Assembly (NCBI GenBank): GCA_965213645.1
Contig: CBDBZX010000002.1
Location: forward strand, 1,798,001 to 1,862,000
DNA length: 64,000 bases
Source of the DNA: CBDBZX01 sp965213645
GTDB taxonomy: Bacteria > Deinococcota > Deinococci > Deinococcales > Trueperaceae
Direction of reading: 5' to 3'
Notes under the pieces: generated by a model
The model's input: the letters and a program-made list of their open reading frames with translations, nothing else
Told to the model about the DNA's origin: nothing
Database searches by the model: none
Made by a program: the position numbers and the translations under genes
Part shown: in pieces, positions 8,372 through 15,186 of the stretch
How positions within the stretch are numbered: position 1 is the stretch's first letter
Layout of the letters: each line of letters opens with the position of its first letter

Positions 8372-9634
8372 TCAGCGTTTCGCCTGCGACGCCAGCACAC
8401 CCTCTAACTTCTTGGTCAGCTTGTCCCTAGCGAACATCTCTTCGGCTAACTTGCGCGAGTTTTTACCGTAGACCTCACAGCGTTCGGGGTGCGCGGCTAA
8501 GTCTTGGGCCTTGTCCGCGAAGTCCTGCGCGTTGTCCGGCTTGACGAAGACGCCCGCGCCATGCTCCTCGACCAGCCCTTGCAACCAGCCGGGCATGTTG
8601 GTCAGCACGGGCTTGCCCGCCGCGAAGGAGTCGAACATCTTATTCGGCGAGCAGGTGTAGAGAACGGGTACGTTTTTATAAATCGTCATGGCAACGTCCG
8701 AAGAGGCCACGAGCCGCGCCACGTCGTCTTTAGGGAGGTCTTGGTCGGAGAAGATGACGTTGTCCAGACCTTCAGCTTGTCGGCGAGCCTCCAACATAGG
8801 GCGCTCTTTGCCGTCGCCGTGCAAGACGATGGCGATATGCTCAGCGCCGCGCTTTTTCAGCTCGGCTGCGCCGTCTAAGACAAAGCTGAGGCCGTTCGCC
8901 TCACCCATCGCGCCGAAGTAGAGCAGCGTGAACTTGTCACCGACGCCCAAGCGCTCTCTAAAGTCGCCCCCGCCAATGTCGGGACTAAAGATGTCCAAAT
9001 CCGACGAGTTGGGGATGACGGTCACTTTGTGCTCGGGGACGCCTTTGGCGAGGATGCCCTCTTTCATCCCTGGGGAGAGCGCGACGATGTGCGAGGCTTG
9101 GTTGTAGGCGAGGCGCTCGAGCGTCAGCGCACTCCAAATCGCCGCTTTGGACTTCAAGGCCCCCATCTGAATCGGCGCTTCGGGCCAGAGGTCACGCACT
9201 TCAAAGACGAAAGGGGTGCGCGAGCGCCTGGCGGCGTACATCGCGGGCAGCGAGATGGTCAGCGCGGGGCTGGTCGCGAAGATGACGTCTCCTTTTAGGG
9301 ACGCCGCCTTACGCGCCGCGCCCGTCGCAAAGCGGGTATAGGACTCGATGCGTTCGGCGTAGCCCATGTAGTTGGAGTAAGGTACGGGTAAGAGGTGCAC
9401 CCTGATGCCCGCCTCTTCCGCCTCGAACCATTTTCCTGCTGCCTTAGCTTCGGGGTAGGCGTCTAAGACGGAGACGTTGCGGTAGTTGGGGCTATTCAAG
9501 GTGTTGCCGAAGCTCGAGGTGACCATGTGAACCTCGTGGCCCCACGCGGTGAGTCGCCTCGCGATTTCATAAGCCCTGGTGTGCCCTATCATGGCGGTGG
9601 TGCGGAAAAGTTGCTCGAGATAGACGATGCGCAT
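8372..9634 (-). CDS. GT4 glycosyltransferase (WbuB-like)
   Basis: A 420-aa GT-B retaining glycosyltransferase. The N-terminal acceptor domain begins MRIVYLEQLFRTTAMIGHTRAYEIARRL and contains FEVRDLWPEAPIQMGAL. The C-terminal domain has the donor-binding region with VIPNSSDLDIF and SPNKMFDSFAAGKPVLTN, the EX7E-like zone. The pattern matches WbuB-type enzymes of O-antigen or capsule synthesis. A TAGCTT hexamer ends 6 nt before the ATG, suggesting a leaderless transcript. A lipid-sugar transferase gene follows 130 bp downstream on the same strand. Confidence 0.87.
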   Translation of the reverse strand: MRIVYLEQLFRTTAMIGHTRAYEIARRLTAWGHEVHMVTSSFGNTLNSPNYRNVSVLDAYPEAKAAGKWFEAEEAGIRVHLLPVPYSNYMGYAERIESYTRFATGAARKAASLKGDVIFATSPALTISLPAMYAARRSRTPFVFEVRDLWPEAPIQMGALKSKAAIWSALTLERLAYNQASHIVALSPGMKEGILAKGVPEHKVTVIPNSSDLDIFSPDIGGGDFRERLGVGDKFTLLYFGAMGEANGLSFVLDGAAELKKRGAEHIAIVLHGDGKERPMLEARRQAEGLDNVIFSDQDLPKDDVARLVASSDVAMTIYKNVPVLYTCSPNKMFDSFAAGKPVLTNMPGWLQGLVEEHGAGVFVKPDNAQDFADKAQDLAAHPERCEVYGKNSRKLAEEMFARDKLTKKLEGVLASQAKR

Positions 9635-9855
9635 TGGGTTAAGCTAACACATTTATTCCGCCTACTTTTCGCAGATGTAACACAGACCTAAAGAGCAAAC
9701 CTTCATGAGAGGTGAAGATTTCAAGTGACATCTTTCATCTCTATCGCCGCTAAATAGTCTATGGTCAGATATACGCTGCCTGGCGCTACAAAGCGAGTAA
9801 GCTGGGGTCAACGCTATCTCACATGTAGGGGTGGACACGTCATGAAAGCTGAGTT

Positions 9856-11058
9856 ATGAAAATCTTATACGTCACCACGAAACTTCCCTTCGGGCACACC
9901 GAAGCGTTTGCGATTTCTGAAATCAATGCGCTGCGCCGCGCAGGTCATGAGGTGCTGCTCGTCCCGCGTCAAATCTCAGAAGAGGTCACGCATGGCGACG
10001 CGGCGGCGCTTCTTCCCATCACCCGCGCTGAGCCGCTCCTTTCAGGGACGATCGTTAGGGGCATGGGCGCTGAGCTAGGCCGCGCCCCAGGCCGCAGCCT
10101 GCGCACGCTCGCCAAGGTATTGAGAGGCCGTAAGTTCACCCCACTCAAAAACGCCTCGGTCGCCCCGAAAGGGCTCTGGTTGGCCCGCGTCGCTAGAACG
10201 TGGGGCGCTGAGCACATCCACGCATATTGGGCCTCGACGCCCGCGACGGTGGCGCTCATCGCAGGCGAAGTCTCGGGCATTCCCTGGAGCTTTACCGCGC
10301 ACCGCTGGGACATCGAGGAGAACAACCTCTTAAACGCGAAAGTCGCAAGCAGCAGCTTCGCCCGCTTCATCTCGCAAGACGGTCTTGACGACGCGCACGC
10401 TTTAGGGATAGAACAACTCGCGGAAAAGGGCACAGTCATCCGCATGGGCGTCGAGCTAGAAGAGGTCACGGTACCTCAAAAAGATACGACGCGGCCCTAT
10501 ATCATCTGCCCGGCCAGCCTCATCCCGCGCAAAGGCTTGAAGTATCTTATCGAGGCCGCCTCACGCCTTAAAACGAAAGGCGTCAAATTTAAGATTGGGA
10601 TAGCCGGGCGCGGAGAGCAGCGAGGCGAACTCGAAGCGCTCGTGGCTGAAAAGGGGTTGGGGGAGCAGCTCGAGTTTCTAGGTCAAGTCGCGCATGAAAA
10701 GCTCATCGAACGCTACCGCGCGGGCGAGGTAGACATCATCGTAATGCCCAGTTTGCACGAGGGTATTTCGGTCGCGATCATCGAGGCGATGTCCTACGGG
10801 ATTCCCGCCGTGACCACCTCGGTGGGCGGAATGCCCGAACTTCTCTCGGACGGTCGGGGGCTGCTCGTACCCCCCGAAGAACCGGAACCCTTAGCCGACG
10901 CTTTGGAGCGCTTCATCTGCCACCCTGAAATGCGCAAGGCCATCGGTCAAAAAGGTAGAGCGCACGTTTTCGAGGAGTACGCCATCGAGACGACGGTCGC
11001 GCGAATCGTCGCGCAGTTCGAGGCGGCGCAAAGTAGGGCACCTAGCACAGAACATTGA
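9856..11058 (+). CDS. GT4 glycosyltransferase
   Basis: A 400-aa GT-B glycosyltransferase, divergent from the previous gene across 221 bp. It starts MKILYVTTKLPFGHTEAFAISEI. The C-terminal GT4 domain carries PASLIPRKGLKYLIEA, then MPSLHEGISVAIIEAMSYGIPAV, the conserved E-x7-E nucleotide-sugar motif. Colanic-acid or capsule-type glycosyltransferases have this layout; the sugar specificity is unknown. The start ATG overlaps the stop of a 5-codon mini-ORF (9841-9858, frame MKAEL), which may only be chance. Confidence 0.87.
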   Translation: MKILYVTTKLPFGHTEAFAISEINALRRAGHEVLLVPRQISEEVTHGDAAALLPITRAEPLLSGTIVRGMGAELGRAPGRSLRTLAKVLRGRKFTPLKNASVAPKGLWLARVARTWGAEHIHAYWASTPATVALIAGEVSGIPWSFTAHRWDIEENNLLNAKVASSSFARFISQDGLDDAHALGIEQLAEKGTVIRMGVELEEVTVPQKDTTRPYIICPASLIPRKGLKYLIEAASRLKTKGVKFKIGIAGRGEQRGELEALVAEKGLGEQLEFLGQVAHEKLIERYRAGEVDIIVMPSLHEGISVAIIEAMSYGIPAVTTSVGGMPELLSDGRGLLVPPEEPEPLADALERFICHPEMRKAIGQKGRAHVFEEYAIETTVARIVAQFEAAQSRAPSTEH

Positions 11059-11068
11059 GTCCAAGGTG

Positions 11069-11695
11069 TTAAGCCTCACTGACTTCGCTCGCCTGCGCAG
11101 TTTCGGTAAGGTCGTATGCAGCGCTCAGGAGCGCAAGCAACTTGATAAGGTTCTCCGCCCGAACGCTGTACACGCCGCGCCTAAGAAGCACGATGACGCC
11201 TGCGTCTAAAAGCGCGTTGAGGTGATGGTAGAGCTGCCCCGACGAGGCCGTGCCGATAAGTTCTTGGAGCGTGCCACGCTCGCTCGGGCCGTGCTCTAAG
11301 AGGTGCTGCACAATCTTGAGCCGCGCACTCTGACCCAAGGCCGCGAGAACGGCACTCAGTTCTTCCACTGGAGCGTGTAAGAGAAGCGGGGCGGGGCGCT
11401 CGCTCTGCCAGATAAAGTCGCCGTTCGGTGAGCGGTAAGCCCCCGCGTAGGTCACTGCGCCTTCCGCGTGCTCGCTGCGGTATTCGGGCGCGTTGCGGCG
11501 GCTCAGGCGGTTGAGAAGCGCGTGGTCAACCTTACTTGGTGGAACGTCGTCTGCACTCAGTGAATCCTTCGAAATAGTGGTGGCACTCGACTCGAGCCGC
11601 CCCACCCGCGCTTCGACCTCTTCTAAACGCCTTTCAAGCTCCGCTAATTCGCCCTCATGTGCGTCACTCACTAGGCCGTATCTTTTCGGACGCAC
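11069..11695 (-). CDS. ArsR-like winged-helix regulator
   Basis: A 208-aa protein. The N-terminal ~40 residues form a Glu/Arg-rich predicted coiled coil (ELERRLEEVEARVGRLE). The C-terminal half (about 110-195) is a winged helix of the ArsR type, with LGQSARLKIVQHLLEHGPS and then SGQLYHHLNALLDAGVI as the recognition region. No metal-binding Cys cluster is visible, so the signal is unknown. It overlaps the end of the beta-lactamase-like gene by 32 bp on the same strand and is likely co-transcribed with it. Confidence 0.78.
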   Translation of the reverse strand: MRPKRYGLVSDAHEGELAELERRLEEVEARVGRLESSATTISKDSLSADDVPPSKVDHALLNRLSRRNAPEYRSEHAEGAVTYAGAYRSPNGDFIWQSERPAPLLLHAPVEELSAVLAALGQSARLKIVQHLLEHGPSERGTLQELIGTASSGQLYHHLNALLDAGVIVLLRRGVYSVRAENLIKLLALLSAAYDLTETAQASEVSEA

Positions 11696-12830
11696 GTCGG
11701 CTCGTCATGAGGTCAAGGAGAACTTCTTGATGCGCGAAGCTCTCGAAAAGACCGCTAAACTGTACTTCGGATAAGTGGTTGAAAAAGAGCACGGCGACGC
11801 GCGGTTCACCGGCAAAGTCCCCCGTTTTCGGAATCAGGTACATCGCCTCTGTGAGAACCCCTGGTAAGCTGCCCCCTTTTGTCCCGAACGTTTCAAACCT
11901 CTCTCTATTACTAGAGAACTGCATGGGCCACTCGAGGTGCTTGCGCATCACCTGACTGGCCTCGGGGCTGACAAACGTCTCAGTGACGACGCCCGCTACG
12001 ATACGCGCGTAGGTTTGGGCGCTGCCACTGGTAAAATTCTGATACGCCTCTAGCTGTTCGCTGTGGCTGCCGGGGTCGGGGAGGGTCTGCAACCACCCGA
12101 GTTGCGCCTCGCGCCAAGCACTGTCGCTCAAGTAGCGCGTTTTGTAACGCTCGGTGGCTGCCCTGAAATCATCGGGGGAGTAGCGGGTCAGCGCCGGGCT
12201 CTCAGCGTTTTGCCAAGCGAGGAACATGCCAAGAATACTGAGGGGTAATTCCTGCGTCAAACTGTTTTCCTCGATCACTCGAGCCACCGCTTCGTCGCCC
12301 AAGCGGGCCATGAGGTAATCCGTCCCTGCGTTATCGCTCTGAACGATCATGGCGCTGACGATGTCGTCCAGCGTGACTGTCACGTCACCTTGTGCAAATC
12401 CGAGCTCGTCGGATTCGATGCCGAGCGACTCGAGGGCTGAGGGATGCGCCCCGCCATCGGTAAAAGGTAGATAATATGCTTCCCAATCCTTCACACTGAC
12501 CTCTTCGTCGGGGTCTGAGGTCCCTTCCATCACAGCCTGAGCATAGGCCGCCAAAATCACGACTTTCACTGTCGAGGCGAGCGGCATCGGCTTATTTTCG
12601 TTGTACGTGAAGGCGTCAATGGTGCTGAGCGACCCGTCCGCATTAACCGTGTAGATTGCCATCGCAACGTCTTGACTACTCTCGCTCATCTGTTTTTTTA
12701 GATAAGCCTCAACTTTGTTAGGGCTGTTGAGCTCGCCGAGCATCTGTGCGGAAGACCACGAGAAGAGGAGAAAGGTGAAGAGAAGTCCATGAACGAGCCT
12801 GCGACTATTGTTATCAGCGAAGAGGTCCAT
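11664..12830 (-). CDS. Class A beta-lactamase-like serine hydrolase (exported)
   Basis: A 388-aa protein with a signal peptide (LVHGLLFTFLLFSWSSAQ, cleavage near residue 29). The penicillin-binding fold motifs are present: Ser86-x-x-Lys89 (STVK), SDN at 165-167, and TKGGS with Lys318. The omega-loop Glu-x-x-Leu-Asn of true class A beta-lactamases is not evident, so deacylation ability is doubtful and a transpeptidase/esterase-like role is possible. It is probably periplasmic. A near-consensus leaderless promoter precedes it, and an ArsR-like regulator follows. Confidence 0.82.
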   Translation of the reverse strand: MDLFADNNSRRLVHGLLFTFLLFSWSSAQMLGELNSPNKVEAYLKKQMSESSQDVAMAIYTVNADGSLSTIDAFTYNENKPMPLASTVKVVILAAYAQAVMEGTSDPDEEVSVKDWEAYYLPFTDGGAHPSALESLGIESDELGFAQGDVTVTLDDIVSAMIVQSDNAGTDYLMARLGDEAVARVIEENSLTQELPLSILGMFLAWQNAESPALTRYSPDDFRAATERYKTRYLSDSAWREAQLGWLQTLPDPGSHSEQLEAYQNFTSGSAQTYARIVAGVVTETFVSPEASQVMRKHLEWPMQFSSNRERFETFGTKGGSLPGVLTEAMYLIPKTGDFAGEPRVAVLFFNHLSEVQFSGLFESFAHQEVLLDLMTSRRASEKIRPSE

Positions 12831-12865
12831 GAACGGATGTTACAGCTTTACCGATAAATTGTCAA
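12831..12865 (-). promoter_or_regulatory. Leaderless sigma-A promoter of the beta-lactamase-like gene
   Basis: On the minus strand this reads TTGACA (12860-12865), a 17-bp spacer, TAACAT (12837-12842), then 6 nt to the ATG. With transcription starting about 6-7 nt after the -10 box, the mRNA would begin at the start codon. Confidence 0.8.
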
Positions 12866-12932
12866 TAGTATTAGATTTACCAGTTTATGCTGTTAGTTGC
12901 GAGCTATCCGTTGCACCTTCTACGCTTATGCT

Positions 12933-13088
12933 AGCACTTCCAAAACATATTGAGACAGAATGTCGCAGATCTCAGCCTGTCAAGGCTAGCGGGATTTCAT
13001 CTCATAATGTGCGTGCTAAACAGTGTTCTCTATAGTGAAAGTGTTGCTTCGCATAACTTCGTTCACTCAAACCAGATGATACCTGCTA
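12933..13088 (-). repeat. Dispersed ~110-bp hairpin element, copy C
   Basis: This is the reverse-oriented copy of an element also seen at 19701-19843, 30690-30785, 33752-33830 and 60446-60555. It contains the conserved ends (AGCACTTCCAAAACATA and GATGATACCTGCTA) and the middle word GTGCGTGCT.AACAGTGTT. Relative to the copy at 60446, it carries an extra ~26 bp inside the GCAG(G)AT/TCATC arm and an extra ~20 bp near GCTTCGC. It fills most of the 313-bp gap between the two flanking genes; the rest of the gap is the promoter at 12831-12865 and nothing else recognisable. Confidence 0.85.
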
Positions 13089-13143
13089 TGCATATGCAGC
13101 ATAAGCCCGAATCAAGCTCCGCTCCGAATAAAAGTACAAGAAA

Positions 13144-14325
13144 TTAGAAATAGTCCGAAAGCGGCATAAAAGGTACTCGTTCGTTTGCGAGAGAGGTCAG
13201 CGCTCGAGCTACCCCCATATCCCCTTTGACAAGCCCTGAACGCCGCGCCGCCGCCGCGCTCACACTGCCTGAAAGCAGCAGTACAAGCGTCCGAATATCC
13301 AGTGAGAGGTCAGGCGTTGTGGTCTGCGACAGGGCGACCTCATTTCGTTCTGCAAGCGTCACCGCAAAGGTTTGATTGTTCCACGCGCAAAAGTTATCCT
13401 CGACGCGCAACGTGAATGACGTTTCACTAGAGCTAGAAAGAGATTCTAACACCAGTTTCACATCTACAATTCTCGCCTGCAAAGCGTGGGTGTTTCTGCG
13501 AACATACGCTTGTAAATCCAAGAGGTGCGGCTCGTCGCTCGGCAGGTGCATGTGAATCACATCAACTTGTCCGTGAAAAGAGCTTATGAACGTGAAGAGG
13601 TTACGGCGTCCTGCAGGTGACGTGAAAGCGTAGTCGTGGACGTTGAGTTCGGTCTGACCTGACGTGTCGTTTTCGCGAAAGTTTAGGAGGCAGTAGGCGT
13701 CCTCCAATGTGTAGATAAGCCGATCACGCTTTTCCCAGTGTCTCTTGATGAGTCGCGTCCAGTCGGGTCTCGCGCTGTCATCTCTCGAGAGCGTAAAGTT
13801 ATAGCCCTCCGCCCACCGCTTATACATCGGCGCTAACTGCTCGACCTCTTCCCCACTCAGCCGCACCGCGTCCGGCGCACGGCCTGTATAGAGTTTGTCG
13901 CTCGGAATCTCGACAAGCGAACCGCTCGCCACGCTCTGCCAGCCGTAACGCGCATAGAAGCGTGGGTCGAACGGGTACTCCAAACACCATCCAACGCCCG
14001 CCACCCGCAGTTGCTCTAACGCATCCTCCAAGAGCTTAGCGATGTGACCGCGCCGCCGATATTCGGGCGCACTCGCTACGCCTGCCAGCCCGCCCATCAC
14101 AACGCGCCGACCCGCGAGATACATCTCGAACGGGAAAAGGGTGTAGGCGCTCGTGAGGGTGTCCTCACCAAAGTAGCCTCGAGTATAGGGCAAACGGTCT
14201 CGGTAGCGTTGGAGCGTTGCAGGGTCACTGAGGTCAGCGGGCTCCAAAAATGCCACTTGCCGGACGGCGAAAAGCTGTTCTAAATCGCTCTCGGTGAGCG
14301 CCCGGACGGTTTTAGGGACGGTCAT
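13144..14325 (-). CDS. Eis-type GNAT N-acetyltransferase
   Basis: A 393-aa protein of the Eis (enhanced intracellular survival) family, with tandem GNAT folds and a C-terminal SCP2-like domain. The acetyl-CoA loop is VASAPEYRRRGHIAKLL. FYARYGW follows, as in Eis-type proteins. The C-terminal residues (about 285-390) resemble sterol-carrier folds and end in a family-typical short tail. Eis proteins acetylate aminoglycosides or protein lysines; the substrate here is unknown. The start ATG overlaps the upstream Lrp gene by 4 bp (ATGA), so the regulator and the acetyltransferase form one operon. Confidence 0.85.
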   Translation of the reverse strand: MTVPKTVRALTESDLEQLFAVRQVAFLEPADLSDPATLQRYRDRLPYTRGYFGEDTLTSAYTLFPFEMYLAGRRVVMGGLAGVASAPEYRRRGHIAKLLEDALEQLRVAGVGWCLEYPFDPRFYARYGWQSVASGSLVEIPSDKLYTGRAPDAVRLSGEEVEQLAPMYKRWAEGYNFTLSRDDSARPDWTRLIKRHWEKRDRLIYTLEDAYCLLNFRENDTSGQTELNVHDYAFTSPAGRRNLFTFISSFHGQVDVIHMHLPSDEPHLLDLQAYVRRNTHALQARIVDVKLVLESLSSSSETSFTLRVEDNFCAWNNQTFAVTLAERNEVALSQTTTPDLSLDIRTLVLLLSGSVSAAAARRSGLVKGDMGVARALTSLANERVPFMPLSDYF

Positions 14326-14831
14326 GTGATGCCAACCTCATCTGCAACGGTCTCCTCTGCCGTGTTTGCCACAACCTCATTGAACGGTAGGTGGACGGGC
14401 CGCTCCAAGCTCGTCCTCAAGACCATCGTCGTCTGCGCCCGCTCCACCCCTTCTAAAATCCACAGCCGGTCTAAGAACTCATCCAAGTCTTGCGTCGTCG
14501 CGACGCGCACCTTGGCGACGTAGCCATACTGCCCGGCGACGGCGTGTAACTCTTCAATTTCAGGGAGCGCCCTTAAATTTTCCACCAAGTTCGCGCCAGG
14601 GTTGCGCGGTTGGGGAGCGATGGAGACGAACGCGCAAATCCCCAAGCCGAGCGCGTCGGGGTTGATAACCGCTTGATAGCCAGTGATGACGCTGCTCTGC
14701 TCGAGCTTGCGCACCCTCTCCCCCACCGCAGGCGCGGAGAGCCCGACAGCTTTAGCGATCATGGCGTGGCTGGCGCGTCCGTTCTCACGCAAGATGCTTA
14801 AAATCTGTTGATCTACCTTGTCGAAGTCCAT
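14322..14831 (-). CDS. Lrp/AsnC-family transcriptional regulator
   Basis: A 169-aa regulator. The N-terminal winged helix (MDFDKVDQQILSILRENGR, then HAMIAKAVGLSAPAVGERVRKLE) is the classical AsnC HTH. A RAM effector-binding domain follows at about 65-145, with VAGQYGYVAKVRV as the amino-acid-binding strand. The acidic tail after 150 is unusual but short. A TAGGTT hexamer ends 7 nt before the ATG, suggesting a leaderless mRNA. Coupling to the Eis-type gene suggests local control, possibly by an amino acid. Confidence 0.92.
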   Translation of the reverse strand: MDFDKVDQQILSILRENGRASHAMIAKAVGLSAPAVGERVRKLEQSSVITGYQAVINPDALGLGICAFVSIAPQPRNPGANLVENLRALPEIEELHAVAGQYGYVAKVRVATTQDLDEFLDRLWILEGVERAQTTMVLRTSLERPVHLPFNEVVANTAEETVADEVGIT

Positions 14832-15186
14832 CGGTTCTAACCTAGCATGTCCCAGCGTTCGGACGCCCGCACTGTTGAGAATAGACCTGGTTGAGGCTCG
14901 AGGTCGGCGTTCGGCTTGCTTGAGTCACCTCTCGAAACGCAGTCTCAAAGAGAGGCAGATGCAGTAGGGGCACATGATTCATCACTGTATGAATCACCCC
15001 ACCCATTTTGTCTAGGCCACCCACGTCTGCACTGAGATGATGGTGCGAAATCCAAAGAGGTTGAGCAGTGAGACTTGCACCTAATTATCTCCTGTCATGT
15101 AAGAAGGCGGGTTAAAACCCCGCCTTCTCGTGATTACTTTACTGACAAGCTACTGGTACGGCGCTGTCTCGAGTACGCCGCTATCC
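14832..15186. other. 355-bp gap between Lrp gene and lipoprotein gene
   Basis: It holds the -10-like TAGGTT of the Lrp gene at its left end and the hairpin at 15102-15128. A 60-codon open frame at 14842-15024 on the minus strand has no family-like features or ribosome site and is not accepted as a gene. Confidence 0.6.
15102..15128. terminator. 10-bp stem hairpin after the lipoprotein gene
   Basis: AGAAGGCGGG (15102-15111) pairs perfectly with CCCGCCTTCT (15119-15128) around a TTAAAAC loop. It lies about 60 bp past the stop of the minus-strand lipoprotein gene. There is no strong T-tract on either side, so termination strength is uncertain. Confidence 0.6.

Noticed and set aside
9841..9858. 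A five-codon ORF whose stop overlaps the start of the GT4 gene at 9856.
   Set aside because: Too short to judge; there is no -10 box at leaderless distance, unlike the nagA leader.
11664..12830. Calling this gene a true beta-lactamase resistance gene.
   Set aside because: The omega-loop Glu motif of class A enzymes is not evident, so only the fold is supported.
14842..15024. A 60-codon open frame in the gap after the Lrp gene.
   Set aside because: No SD, no domain, no coupling to neighbours.
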